This document shows, one piece after another, positions 1-16,700 of a stretch of 64,000 bases of DNA; the stretch's first letter is position 1, and the number at the start of each line of letters is the position of its first letter. The position numbers were made by a program, and so were the translations under genes. The stretch spans positions 1,988,887 to 2,052,886 of the forward strand of contig CM047428.1 of NCBI GenBank assembly GCA_026168455.1. The letters are read 5' to 3'. The notes below the pieces were generated by a model. That model saw nothing but the letters and a program-made list of their open reading frames with translations, ran no database searches and was not told the DNA's origin. The DNA comes from Theocolax elegans (taxonomy: Eukaryota; Arthropoda; Insecta; Hymenoptera; Cerocephalidae).

Positions 1-209
1 AGAGAAGTGCTTCAAATAGTTTGCTTGATGATTTACAATACAGTGGTGAAAATTTACCTTCACCTCTAAAACCTATTGGTATTGCACATGAAGATTACCA
101 AGGATTTTCCGTACAAGGTTCAACAATTCCAACAATACCATGCAATACAGGCGATTTATCATTTAATTCTACAAAAATGGACTCCAATAGTTATCCTAAT
201 TTCCATTGA
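1..209 (+). CDS. C-terminal exon of an unrecognised protein (5' end outside window)
   Basis: The frame is open from the first base and ends with a TGA at 207-209, giving about 68 residues rich in Ser, Asn and Pro with no hydrophobic segment. It reads like the disordered tail of a larger regulatory protein. No domain is visible, and I do not recognise the family. The coding sequence probably continues leftward out of the window. It is convergent with Hsepi, whose stop codon is at 1760, so the sequence between should hold the two 3' UTRs. The alternative is a chance ORF, but composition and reading-frame length favour real coding sequence over the AT-rich DNA that follows. Confidence 0.55.
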   Translation, partial: RSASNSLLDDLQYSGENLPSPLKPIGIAHEDYQGFSVQGSTIPTIPCNTGDLSFNSTKMDSNSYPNFH

Positions 210-1759
210 AATGAGTTATTAATTAGATTTATACTTGTTAATTGTCTTTGAATCAAATTTTATGAAAATTTGTAATATTTATTTATTTATTATGTATTTT
301 TTAATTTTTTTTCTTTTGTCTTTTTTATAGTATATCAAAAAAGTCTCTGTGTATATAAACAATTTAAAAAAAATAAGTTTTTTGAAAATATGGATTGTAT
401 TAATGTAGGTTTAATTAATAAAAATACATTTTTTTAATAGGGAATTTGTTAATTTATTTTCTTTCTGTTCAATATTAAAACTAAGTTGTTGAGTACTGAT
501 TCAGCACTAACACATTCTACACAATTTTTCCACATACTTTTCTTTCTTTTTATCTGTTTGTAAAATACAACAGCTCATATTCTACAGGACTCTGTACTTG
601 ACTGTACTTGTGTACTTATTCAAGCTATGTACAAAAAATGTTTGACGAATTAAAAATTATAATAATTCCTAATTGAATAATATGTATTTATATATATATA
701 TATATATTTTTATATATATAATATTACTTTTTATTTATTTATAATTCTTTATATAATACCTACAAAATACTCAAAAGTTCAATTAATTTTATGCATACTT
801 GTATGCAATACATATGTCGCATAAATATGCCTTTTTAATACAATAGCGTAACTTTTGAATAAATAATATTTAATTCTTGAATATCTATTTATTATCACCA
901 ATATTTTACTTCACCCTGTTGTACTAATCATTTACCAAACATTGCACAATGTAAGCAATTTGTAATTAGCAAAAAAAGAAGATATTTATACATATTTCTT
1001 TTTTCTTTTAAGCTAGTCAAGGTTGTTAAAGTCACTTAACTTGATGAATATGCTCTTATTCTATATTCTTAAATTCAAAACAGTCTTCAATAGTAGTAAA
1101 TTTTATAAAACAAGTGTAATCTGCTATTATAACACACTGTTCATTCAATAATCACATACTCATGTAATTAAATATTTTATTACATTAATCACTGATAATA
1201 TATTTAATAGAAGAAAACAACAATTTATGTAATAAAATATTTAATTGCAGTAGGCTCACAGAACACTCAATGTGTTACAATTCTCGTATTGTGAACGCAT
1301 ATTATTAATTATAATTAAATTTTATACTTAGTACTAATGTGAAAAAGTTATATATTCTTTTTTTAAACATTATTAATCTTTACAAATCTATTCACAGGTG
1401 TTTAAGGTTGAACGGACTAACCATCTCAAATGAATTATTAATGATGCAATTTAAAAAATTGTATTATCTACAGAGAATTATAAAATATTATTATATAACT
1501 TTTTTTTACAATATTAAGAGTACAAAATGAACAAAGTAAGTAATAATTTTATTTACATCACTCATAACTATTATTAAGAGATCTCTATCGCATACTTTTT
1601 GAACTCACATAATCTCGCAATACTTAATCAAACTTATCTTTAATTTTCTTTTTTTTCATAATGTTATTAAATATGTTGAATTTATAATTTACTAATATAC
1701 AAATGTACAATGATACATTAATGCTTCTATAAAAATAATCTGCTAGCATTAAAAATTGA
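210..1759. other. AT-rich convergent intergenic / 3' UTR region
   Basis: No supported gene is present. It contains a short TA-rich stretch near 690-720 and several AATAAA-like signals on both strands, as expected between convergent genes. The 63-codon ORF at 1339-1530 starts at a non-ATG codon, is very AT-rich and looks like chance. Confidence 0.6.
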
Positions 1760-3830
1760 TTAATTGTGTGGTGCTCTTTTACCATTCATATAATCTATCC
1801 ATCGTTCTGAAGTAGTTACAAAAATAGGATCAGTATCAATTGTGTTTAATAAAAGGAGTTGATTAATGTGAGTCGCATGGTAATCCCAGCGCGCTAAATT
1901 GGGAGCCGTTTTAAGTGTAAAATGACGAAGATCATAAGTAGTTCCTGATCCAGTATCAAAGAGAGTTAGCATATTTTTCAAGGAATTCATACCTTGATTA
2001 AATAATTCTTGAGCTTCCTCCGAGTCTTTACCTGTTGCTATGTTCTTAAGGTCATAAAGACCAAAAAGTGAATATATAAAACCATTAAGAATAAATGATG
2101 AAGGCGTCGTTGGGTATTCTTCGTACCATACATATTTATCTAAAAAGTATGCTGCCACACCACCTTTATTTGATGGGACTCGAAAAGGTCGTAGGCCCCT
2201 GACAGCTGCTTGTAAATACTTTTCATCACCCGAATGATAGTAGGCACGAGCTAATACAGAGATAGCATGACCTTGACCCATACTAGAGTACCTAAAATAT
2301 TTTTTATTTATTTTATGTTATAGAACATTTAATATGTATTGATAATAAAATAATGATATTTTACCATCCAGGTTCTAGAATAGCCATTCCATTAGCAACT
2401 TTTCTCTTAACAGGATTAGGCCACCCTCCAGATGTAATATTTTGATTTGCAACAAACCAGCGTGCTGCATCGTAAAATTGTTCCATGTGTTCACTAGTCG
2501 ACAAAGTGAGATTGTCTATCATACCTGAACCATTTAATATAATCCTAACGACTTTTAATTTTGACCTAGATACTTTCCTCTTGGTTTTATCAATAAGACT
2601 AAGACCTTTTTGGAAATCTATCAGTAAATCTCTAGTAAGACGCCTCCAATGATTATACACTTGCCCTATTCCATAGTAGATATGATTATTGTGTACACGT
2701 AATACCAATTTATTAGTCACATAATGAATGTAATAAGTGTCTTTCTTTTCTCTTAATTGCAATTCAATTGTAATACTTCCATTATCTTTAATGCAAAGAT
2801 CAAGCTTCAGTACAAGCTTTAATATGTGATCCAATTTCAATGAAATTCCAGATGTACTAGTTTCCGGTGTAGCATATTTCATAACATAACTATTAACATT
2901 TGTAACATATATTCTATTCATCACCGAGCCTTGAGGAACAAACCAATTTTGTTTGAATTTGTCAGCATCTTCAATAACTTTTTTGACAGATTCTGGTTCT
3001 GTTAAATTTTTACTGTAATGGGATAAACCAAATTGTGCAATTTGTGTGGGATAATAATATCCCTGACTCTCCCATTGAGTGGATATTGGAACACCTTCTG
3101 TACCGCTTATACACTTAACTCTATCTCTTACTTCAACATTATAATTTTCAAAAGTCATAAATATTCCTCTAGAATCATATTTGACTTTTCTATCTATAAT
3201 TTTGGAGTAACTATGATACCAGTCAAAGCGTTCCAGTCCATCATTTATCACTATTTTGCCGTAAATCTAAATGGAGCAGATAAAATTATTAATAGAAATC
3301 AGTTGGTTGTGTTTTGTATTATGTTTAAACAACAACTTAAGCAATAATATTAGAATTACTTCATAGAAAAAACAACAAAATAAATTCAGTAAATAAATCA
3401 AAAAAATTGTAGACTAAAATTTGTTACTTTACTGCTTAATGCATTATTGTTTAGAGATGAAATTAAATGTTTAACAAACAAAATAAAATGTAGATACATT
3501 ACCTCGAAATACTTGTGTATAAAAGAAAATGGAATGTAAACTTCATCACCCTCTTTACGACAACTAATAGTTTTCCTTCCGTTAATCAAACAATCTAATT
3601 CCTGATAACCGAGCTCATTACTCAAACGTTCCTACAGAAATAGTCAATGTATTAAATGACTAATTAAAAAAAAAACAAGAGAAAAAATGTACCTTATGTT
3701 GAAATTGCGATTTCCAATCTGAATTTTTAAGAAAGAGAGGATTGCAATTGTTCCATGATGTAAATACAGAACTCAAGACTCCAACGATAAGTATCAATAG
3801 AAAAGTTTTAAAGTTAATTCTCATCATCAT
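1760..3830 (-). CDS. Hsepi: D-glucuronyl C5-epimerase (heparosan-N-sulfate-glucuronate 5-epimerase)
   Basis: Four coding exons join in phase: 3830-3693, 3631-3503, 3266-2365 and 2291-1760 (566 aa). The enzyme converts D-glucuronic to L-iduronic acid in heparan sulfate in the Golgi lumen. Residues 1-22 form a short cytoplasmic tail plus a hydrophobic signal anchor, as expected for a type II Golgi enzyme. The C-terminal C5-epimerase domain is clear: WYEEYP at about 445-450, YDLRH at about 509-513 and ARWDYHATH at about 523-531 are family signatures. Length is close to the animal family (about 600 aa). The start is one of three consecutive ATGs at 3830-3822. A good acceptor (TTTTTATACAG, exon side beginning near 3837) just upstream implies a separate 5' UTR exon. 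No disabling mutation was seen. Confidence 0.95.
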
Positions 3831-4450
3831 ATACAACCTGTATAAAAACATGTCACAATAGAAAGTATAAAGTAAAAATATAGTTTCAGAAACAATATTA
3901 AAATAAAAATGATCTGAACAAAAGCTTACATGATTTTTGATGTTTAAAATACTCAATCAACTCTAAAATAGAGCCGATGAGCATTTTTCCTTTCTGCATA
4001 TATATATGTATCCTTTTCAACTTTTATCGAAATCAACGCGTTTGAAAAAACGCTCGGGAGTGAAAATAATAATCATGATTAACAAAAAGCAAGAAAAATT
4101 GTGGAATGTATTGGTATACACCCAAACACACACTGATGTGAATGGTTTACAGGTGAAAGGTATAATATAAAACTGGGTGTTTTCACATTGTCATACTTGT
4201 GTGTGTGAAAAAGGTGTAAAAATGATTACTAAAAAAAAATCTCTCGTGTATATCGTCTGCTCTCTCTGCTGTGCTCCTTCGACAATCGACATAACCCAAA
4301 CGATCCGGTTTTTACACGTATATATATATATATATACCTATATACATAAACTGCCTAGGTATATACTCACCTGCGTATTGGAAAAATAACTCGTCGCCGA
4401 CGCGTTTGCGGAAGCCGCGAAAATTAAAATTTTCTTACGTGAAAATAAAA
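3831..4450 (-). promoter_or_regulatory. Probable Hsepi 5' UTR and promoter region
   Basis: The acceptor near 3838 upstream of the Hsepi start implies a non-coding first exon somewhere in this interval. A relatively GC-rich patch with CpGs occurs around 4030-4060 and again at 4390-4430, against an AT-rich background. The transcription start cannot be fixed from sequence alone. Confidence 0.35.
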
Positions 4451-4606
4451 ATCTCGTTTTTTTTTTAAATTAAAATGGCCAGAAAATTAAAAAAAACTAC
4501 TAATGTTAAAGCACAATTACAGTATATTTCACAAATCATCAAACATTCATACATAATTATATACCAAATTTTTTTCGCATTACGACGAAATGTCGCTCAA
4601 TAATTC

Positions 4607-4637
<31 letters not shown>

Positions 4638-6284
4638 ATATAATTTGTGTTGCTTCTTTTTCTTTTTATATATATACCAGAGATATTTTTGTAAAAAGAT
4701 CGGTATCTGCATATCCTCGGCAGCGTTAACGGAGATTTTATTTTATTTTTTTTGTTTCGTTACAAAAAAGAAAAAACGGATACTACAACTTGTCAATGTA
4801 CCCTTTAAATTTGTTTTTTATTCTTTTTTTTTTTGTTAAAAGTTAAAAATTGACAAATACATTAAAAATACACCTCAACGATATGAAAGTAAATAAAAGA
4901 ATTTTATTATTAATTTGCAGAATTAAATAAAATTTCAATTTAAAGAGTATAAGGTGACAAGATATTGCGAGGTTTATTTCTCCTTTCGTTGTTAAAAGAG
5001 CTTCCGTTGATAAGTATAAGAAAGAGTTGTTTATTTTTTTCTCCTTTTTTTTCCATTTCTGTTAATATCTTATTAATTAGCTTTAGTTTCGCACATCATG
5101 TTTCTTTTACAAAATGTTTAGATACAATTAGTTTTCTTCTTTGAAATTCCTCATTCGCAACTTGCGGAATGTTGTCGATATTAGTTATTTATGTTCTTTT
5201 TTTGACTTTCTTGAGCTCGTTAATAAACTTTGTCGAGGTGCAATAAATAAACGATCTTGATAATTGAGACACACACATAAACTGGTTATTAACAACAATA
5301 CTCTAGAAAATAACCTGTAAATCATTCGTACATTTTTCAACTTATTATCATTTCTGCTTTTTAAGTCTTGGAAATTGGAAACATAAAAATGAAGAAACGG
5401 AGAGTATATGCAAAAAATTAAATATACTTAAGCGATTCAAAGATTTATGTATGTGTGTAGAAAAAAAAGAGAAGAAAATCATACAATAATTGATTAAATT
5501 CTAAATATCCAATGTTCAATATGATGAAAGCGATTACCTCTTGCTATTGTGTATCAACTGTCCTTATAAAATAAAAAAATAATTAAAATATGCCATAGTT
5601 TCCCCTCGGATGTGGTAATTTGCTACATAGTGAACAAAACAATATTCTCTCAACTATATGAATCACATTTTTATCGTCGTATTTATATTATATGCAATGT
5701 ACAATATGTAGCTATAATAGTAATAATAATAATAGAGCTTTACGTTGAACGCATTTCAATTCACAACACTGTAAATTATTTAACCATAATTTTCTTTCTT
5801 TCCTTTTTTTTATAAAAAGTATAATTAAAATCATGTTTTATTCATTATTTATTAAATTTGCTGTTAATTTAAACATTGTAATACAAATACTCTCAGGTTC
5901 TCCACTCCTCGTGTGGGATCTCTGTGTAAAAAGTGTAACTAATATACTAATATAATAATAATGATGGTAATAATAATATTAATATTAATAATAATTAAAA
6001 TAATAATAAATTTGCACGAGGCAATAGTCCACCGTGACCAGTTGCTTCTACTTCAATGGTCACATTATCATTTTTCACCCTATTTCCCTTATAAAACTGG
6101 CACAAACTCTTGAAGTTATACTTGATTTTAAATCAACATTCTCCTTAATTCAGAAGATCACGGCCACTTATAATAAAGTTTATTTCTTGATTAATAAACT
6201 TGTTTCATAAGGGATATTGGAGTGCTTTATCAATGTTGTATGATGTTAATATATCAACTGAATGTTGCAAGATTGATGCCTTAA
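4451..6284. other. AT-rich spacer, probably holding the Arf1 3' UTR
   Basis: No gene is supported. It has (TA)n tracts at about 4605-4645, poly-T runs and an imperfect AAT/ATT trinucleotide tract near 5940-6010. The part closest to 6285 is likely the Arf1 3' UTR. Confidence 0.55.
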
Positions 6285-9530
<3,246 letters not shown>

Positions 9531-9654
9531 CTGCCACGTATAGAGGCCACGATAGGGGCTTTTACTTTGATCCTATTGGTCGAGAACAAAGGTCACGTGG
9601 CCCTTCGCCGCACGGCGCACTCAGCTATCTGACGTACTGACGTCTTTAGACCTA

Positions 9655-9905
9655 GTTTACACTGCTCGTTGCTGATGAAGCTTCCTTTCCATTTTCCAAC
9701 TCCAACGTCTCCAACGCTCCCCTTCTCCCCTACTTATCCCCCACCCCACTCCGCATAGTCGAATTCCGACCGGCGCCGGCTTTGGCCGCTTCCCGCTTTG
9801 GCAGGTTGGCTTTCGATCTTTCGAATTGCTCACCTTTTGTCCAGAGATCTCGCCTGGGTGGGTGTCCCCTGTTAGACACTCTCGGGTGCGTGCCGCGGGG
9901 TGACT
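9655..9905. other. GC-rich island, possible transposon fragment
   Basis: This block of about 250 bp is much richer in G and C than its flanks and is open on the minus strand for about 80 codons in two overlapping frames. The peptides are basic and Pro/Gly-rich, without a recognisable domain. It may be the 5' part of a non-LTR element or part of an upstream regulatory island. I do not recognise it. Confidence 0.3.
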
Positions 9906-11404
9906 CATGATTTCTTTTCCTGCTTAAATGACTCTTCAATTATTCCTCATTTTGTCTTATAGATAGTAAGACGTTTTCGATTTGCTGGTCAATCTTCAAA
10001 ATTATAGATGTCAATCGAGCGGACAGAATTTTTTATTGATTATCAGTACAAAATCTATTAATCAATCTTTCAACATTTTTATGGAATAATGACACAATTT
10101 TGTATTTATCAATGCAATATTTATTAATTCACGTTAAAAATACTGTGTATGGATTAGTAAATCTAATTTTGGTTCTAATTTGTTGATATTACAAATTTTC
10201 ATGCATTTATTATCAATATCAACATCTTTTCAACATATCCATTAGTATGAACATTTTTAAAGAGTTTATTCCTATGAAAATCTTTAAATTGTTTATCAAC
10301 ATGAACATCTCAATAAAAGTCACACTGAAATGTACAATTGTTTAATCAAACTACAAAGTTAACATTTTTAGATGATTGATTAATAAAAATTATTAGTTGT
10401 TTTAAATTTTAATTCTGCAGCAATCACAAAACATAAATATTCATGCATCTCCTTATATGCATTCTATAGATTAACTGGAATAATATATAGTTTTTGGAAA
10501 ATTTTTTTCTAGGTTTAATTTTCACTAAAGAATTTATGATTAGTGATAAATTCTGCATTGTAATGTACCTCTGAAAGGGTTAGAGAGAATAAAATTTTTG
10601 CATATTACATTATCATTGTTGTCAAATTGACATTTATATTTAAAATCATAAATCATTCAATAAATCACTATGTAGAATGGTTCATGCACACAATAATTAA
10701 AAAACTATACAATTCCTGAAAATACAATATATATTAGTATAAATAAATTTATAAAATAAATTACCCATTGCATACAGTCCAAAATTTTAAATTGAATATT
10801 TTTACTGATTACAATGAACAAATATAAATTCTTACTATCTGATGCAAAAATCGGAAATAATACTTTTCAACAAAATCATAATTTAGCAATATTATATATA
10901 TTTCTATTTCTACCTATAGCCAATCCATAAACCATTCTTAATTAAGACACTGTTTAAAAAAATTACAAATTTAATAATTTTGAAAATCATTATTTATGTT
11001 TTTTCAAGTCATCTAGCAAAATTTTTCTATTAAAATTTTGAATTGTTATACATCTGAGATATAATAATCTGCTCTTGAAAATCAATCATATATATTTAAT
11101 TTAAATAATTAAAATACGTTTGCACTGCACGTAAAACTAACTTTCAATTTGTTTGCATATCAACTTAAGTGATTAATTTTTATGTGTACAAATTACTTTA
11201 AGTCTATAAAGCTCAAATTTGTTTATTATATATTTTTATATAGAAATATCATATCTTTATATAAAAATAACATATTTTCATATATATATAAACTTACAGG
11301 CTTTCAGTATCATTAAAAATACAAGTTTTGCGTATTAAATGCTATTGTTCATACTAGTAATTGTTGTTTCTTGATATTATTCACAATTGTAAGCGATACT
11401 TAAA
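9906..11404. other. AT-rich intergenic sequence without visible genes
   Basis: Only short AT-rich chance ORFs are present. There is no clear repeat structure beyond simple A/T tracts. Confidence 0.6.
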
Positions 11405-11700
11405 TTAAAATAGTAAGTAGAACCCTGTGATGGTACGGTTTGTTCGGGCGTTCGGCTTGTAAACTGGAGATTCCAGAGATTCCCGGGCCCGGCTGATTAA
11501 TACAAACACATTCTTCCGTCGCTGTTTAGTAACATGTTGGGAGCACAAATAGAGTGACGTTAAATAAAATAAAAAAAAAAATAGTAGCATTTTAAATTTG
11601 TTTTCTAAATCTACCTTCGTCTTACCCACAATTTTTTAACCGTTCTAGTCACTTTTTGTGAATTATTTTTAGATAAATATAAATTAATATTATATTATTT
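11405..11700 (-). pseudogene. Decayed partial duplicate of the last Nuf2 exon
   Basis: About 11580-11690 aligns with the Nuf2 last exon and adjoining intron (about 11985-12145). On the minus strand it reads LGKTKVDLENKFKML against LGKKKAALENELKTI in Nuf2, and the flanking DNA CACTTTTTGTGAATTA against AACTTTTTGTGAATTA. The alignment skips part of the intron, and the reading frame then runs into unrelated sequence. A GC-richer patch at about 11420-11540 interrupts the similarity and may be an insertion. It lies just past the Nuf2 stop at 11893, so it is a tandem duplicate that has degenerated rather than a used exon. Confidence 0.65.
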
Positions 11701-11892
11701 ACATTCCATGCCATATATTTAATTTGGCAAAAAGATATGAACAGATTTTTAATTTTGAAATTAACATTCTTGGTTCACCCTGTCCTAGACATTGTTGTTA
11801 TTATCGATTTTCTTAAATAATTTTCCTACAATATTAATAAATAAAATTTTTATAAAATTGCAAAACATTTGTTCTAAAATAAGAATAATTTT

Positions 11893-13511
11893 TTAATATT
11901 TTGTTACCTCTGCTAGTTCTTTGTCTATGTATTCTTTATACTGTTTTGTAAGATTAAAATTGTCTTCCTCTAGCGATAAGATAGTTTTCAATTCGTTTTC
12001 TAAAGCTGCTTTTTTCTTACCCAATTCAATTTTTAACTCTTCTAAAGTAACTTTTTGTGAATTAAACTCTCTGTAAAATAAAAATGGTTTAAATTTATAA
12101 CTTTAATTTTCTTTAAATTTAATATTAGACAAATATAAATTAATGTTACCTTTCTTTGTCAGAATATTTATTATTTAGTTCGAATACCAGCTGTTCATGT
12201 CCTTTTAAATCTTCATTGTGAGAAATAGTACTTGAATCATTTCCATCAATCTTGGACCATTTTTGTATATCAGACTTTAATATGTCTAATTCTTTCTTTA
12301 CATAATCTAACTTTTCTGATGTTTCTCTAAAAAATATTTTATTATGTTTATGTAAATAATTAAATTTAAGTAAATTAATTACAAAACTTAATTAACCTAC
12401 TTTAGTTGTTTATAAGTTTCACTGGCACTACTTGAAAACTTATCATTGATATCTTTTACCAGCTCCTTTGCATTTTCATTATTTTTAATTTGTTGTTTCT
12501 TTCTTGTAATAGTGTCATTCAACAATTGCCTTTCCTCCTTCTTAACTTCTAATACTTTTTTTAACTCCTTAGTACGTGTAGCATACTCTTCAGGAGATTT
12601 AACAATTTTTGATTGTAAATCTGTGGTCACTTTGTGAAGCTAATAAAAATAAGTATATTATTATATTTCTTGAATATGAATTTTCTTTTTTAATTTAATT
12701 TTAATTAAATACCTGAATAGCTTTGGCTTTGAGAGAGTTACATTTTTGTTGCTCTGTTGAGTGTTGCTCCATAACACTTTTCATACATTCTTCTAGCTTC
12801 TTAGTCTTTTTATTATTATTTTCTATCTCAAAAGTAATTTCGTCAATTTCTTGTCGTAACTGTAAATATTCCAAATATTAGAGAAAGATTAGCTTAGTAT
12901 TAATACTTATACAAGAAACAAATCCTACTTGTTGCCTTAATTCCAATTTGTTTTCTCTATCGTTAATCATAGCACCAGTTTTTGCAATGATGTCACTAGT
13001 TTCGTTTATTGTCTCTTGAATCTCCCTTTGTCGATTATCAAGCTCAATGAAAGCCATTTCATTGTCTACCATCTTTTGCCGAACGTAGGCAAGAAAATTA
13101 AACAATATTTTAATTTGTCTCCTAGCTCTTTTTGGACCTGGACTTGTAATATCGGTGAGATAAAAATCTTTCAAAAATATCTCATTGCAAAACGAGGACA
13201 AAGCCGAATACAAATTAATAACTTTAATTGCATCCATAGCGGAATCAGGACACGATAGGCATTCTAGCTGATCAGGTGTTGACTGAAAAGCACAAATATT
13301 GTTTGGCTTATACGAAACAATTAAAATCTTTTTAAAATAATAAATATTTATACACATCTACCTTAGATATTTCATAACCATCAAAATGACATATATTCAA
13401 ATATTCAGTTATAAGATAAGTCATAAATTCTTCAGTTGGATTCTCAAGATTTTTCATGTCCGCTTGTATACCTGCTTCTTGGAGCACACTTTGTAAATTT
13501 TCCGGCTCCAT
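11893..13511 (-). CDS. Nuf2: Kinetochore protein Nuf2 (Ndc80 complex)
   Basis: Six exons join in phase: 13511-13362, 13282-12929, 12859-12713, 12639-12401, 12326-12150 and 12070-11893 (414 aa). Nuf2 pairs with Ndc80 in the outer-kinetochore Ndc80 complex that binds microtubules in mitosis. Residues 1 to about 150 match the Nuf2 calponin-homology-like head, including the hallmark SPGPKRARRQ at 97-106. The rest is a long Glu/Lys/Gln-rich coiled coil for dimerising with Ndc80. The last exon reads through a possible donor to a stop four codons later, so no further exon is needed. Length is plausible for an insect Nuf2. Exon 4 uses the donor AAA|GTAGGT, because the neighbouring AG|GTTAAT would break the frame. 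Confidence 0.9.
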
Positions 13512-13745
13512 TTTGTGTTATTCAAAATTACAGCTATTCGGTATAATTACTCTTATATCGTTCAATAATATATTAAAAAAAGAACAAAAAGTAAGTACAC
13601 GAAAATGCAATGTTTTTTGTTTACGGTGTGTGTCAAACGCAGCATGTGTACACAGTATACACGGACACGGGACACGGCGGTTACAGCGCCGCCATGTTGT
13701 AAAATTTGAAAAGGTCGATTCATCATTGGTTGGACAATTATGACG
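13512..13745 (-). promoter_or_regulatory. Nuf2 5' UTR / promoter region
   Basis: The interval upstream of the Nuf2 start has a CpG-containing block at about 13620-13740, including CGCCGCCATGTTG, against the AT-rich background. This is typical of a housekeeping promoter. No TATA box is evident. Confidence 0.35.
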
Positions 13746-16700
13746 GGCGGTTAATTCGAATACCTTATCCATATAAGTATATATATATATATGCGCACAA
13801 ATGTGTGTCTTATATACAGTATAAATTTCAAAGAAGAAAGAAACATGTATATTGTTTTAGATTATTTTTATTCGATAATACAAAAAATTTACACGTACAC
13901 ATTATACCATATTGTTACGATTTGCTATGAAAAAATATCGTTAGACGTTAAAATTTCTCAACATCGTGAAAAACGATATCGCACTTGTTATTATCTAGAA
14001 ATAGAGAATATGTAAATGTATTTAAAAAAAAATATTTATGTATATATGCAAATTATATATCGGATATGTGCACATAGAGAGAATTTACCTTGCCATATTG
14101 CAGTTTTTTTCTTCTATATATAGAAGATTCCACGTTAAGTTAAGTGATCGGACCGATAAATATAAATCGTTTTAAATAGTTACAACCTACAGGAAATCAC
14201 GACACAAAAACAAAAAAACTTTTTATTTTTTTTTTAAATAAGAAAAATTTTTTTATATGAATTTTTCTTTTTAATTTTTATTTTTTTTGTAATTTAATTA
14301 AATATTGATGACACGTGATACATTGGTGATAGATTGGTTCAAATTTTATAAAAAACATGCCAGAACTCGGCTCAGAAAGCTCGGCCATAAACCTGTCGGG
14401 GGTGCGTTAAAAGAAAGATAATATTGTTGGCTACAAGAAAAAATTTGGGTCATTTAAAATATTTGATTGTGCATTCCTTTTTTTGTTTTTTAAAATTAAT
14501 TATTATTATTCGAAAGTATAAAATTTTAACAGATTCTTTAAATTTATAAGATATTTTTCATTTAACATATAAATATAAAGTGGCTGTAAATTGCACCAAC
14601 ATGAGATAAAAATAAAAAAAAAATTTTTACTTAGTTTCAAGTGATTTCGCGTAGGTTGCAACTATTTAAATTTTTATTTTTTGACCCGACATTTGACGTA
14701 GAATCTCCTAATATATATATATATATGTCTGTATATGTGTGTGTGTGTGTATAAATTCTCTCCGTGACCATTTATTTGAGACTTGAGTGCGTATAACATT
14801 AACTTACCGAGCTGAAAGTTTCGAGGGATAATTTTATGAGACTACCGGCTGTCATTTCAACAGGTCGTTGCGCTCGCTCGAAAATAATTGACAACAATTT
14901 GACCGTACGTAAACTCATTGTTGGCATGTATGCAAAATATGCGGCCATCGAGACACCGCCGCTCTATTTTTTCACATAAAATATCGTAATAGTAATAATT
15001 ACGATGATTATAATAATAATGATAATAATAGTAATAACCATAATAATATAATAACAATATAAAACAGTAATAATTAGGTATACTATAGTAGTGAAAAATG
15101 TGAGTAAGGTAAAATACCCAGTAATTGGAGATGTCTTAGTTGTTGGACAGAATCATTAATATCTATTATATAAAAATATGTAGGAAACAAATTCGACTAT
15201 GAATACTGATTTAATTAAGTAACTTTTTGTTTTGCATAGTTTTTTTTTCGGCTAGAAACAATTTTCTTAAAATAAATACTTAATTTTGGTGTCCAATTAC
15301 TACATCATTTCGGTAAGGTTAAGTGTCCAATCACTGGGTCTTTTACCTTATTTATGTAGTCTTTTTTCACAAAGAAGTTAGGATAAATCAAATTATTGCG
15401 CAAGCGCTTTTTATTCTGACAATTACAATAAATATATTTGTCACCCAAACTACCAGAGAAGTCCACTTTATCGCTTTAAATGGAGGAGTAAAATTAAGAG
15501 TAAAAAGTCTATTTTATTAGCCTCTATATATACAGTAGACTTTTTGGGGTAAAATTCCATTTTATTCCTTCGATCACTTTATTCCCCCTAGATCCATTTT
15601 ATTCATCGATAGACTTACTTTTTTGTTTTAAACACTTACTTTAGCCTTTTTCAACAAATACAAAATTAAATTAATTATATTAAATTAAATATATCAAAAA
15701 ATTTTACAATATTAAAAAAGTTTAGAAATTAAAGAAATAAATTGTTATTTTAAAAAGTGACTTATCAAACGATTAGGGTGAAAAATTGTATATGCACAGT
15801 TCGGGAGCAAAAGGCGATTATTCCCTTGAATGAATTACTGCTGGCAAAAGCTAAACCTCGGAAGCAGTAACGTTCATCCCGGGAATAAATGCCTATTTTA
15901 CTCCCTAAGTACATAAATAACTATTTTACTCCCGGCAGTCAATTTTCAGTCCATGCGTATTCACGTTACTGTGCGTCTTAATAATCTTGTATAGTATAAT
16001 CAACCTATTTTTAGTTAAAATATGAAATTTGTTAAGCATATAATGGAGATAAAAAAAGTGTAATAAAAAAAGGAAAATTTAATTGATATAGAAAAGAGAA
16101 GAAAAATGAGCCATTCATGTTGAATTTAATTATGGTACATTTCAGAAGAAGCATTTATTTTACTTTCTTAGAATGAATAAATAACTATTTTATCTACAAT
16201 TTGTAGGTTGTAATGTAATTGATAAATAGGGTGAGCTCCGATTTCTCAAAGGGCCATTCAAAATGTATACATTTCCTTTCGAATTTCAAAAATGAGAAAT
16301 ACATTTTTATTATTTAGAAACGAGAGAATTAGAAAGATCGTTATTTCGAAATTAATGCATTCTTCAGATTTTATACATTTGTTCCGAAAATTCAAATTTT
16401 AAAGTATAGCTTTTAACTTTATATAACTTATTTTTTTCGGTTTTTATTTTTTTTTTTATCAAAAACTAGTCTATAGAATTAATTAAAATTTGTACAGCAT
16501 ATAACCACTGTTATGTACTATCTTCACAATTTTTTTCAGTATATATTCGACTAATTAGTTTCAAAGTTATAACATATTGAATTCATCGTCGCAAAGTGTG
16601 TGATGCATAAAAATATACTCTAGTTAATGGATTGTAAGAGAAATGTATGCGTATGAGAACTGATTTGAGGCCTTATGTATGTATGCAATCATGTATCTAA

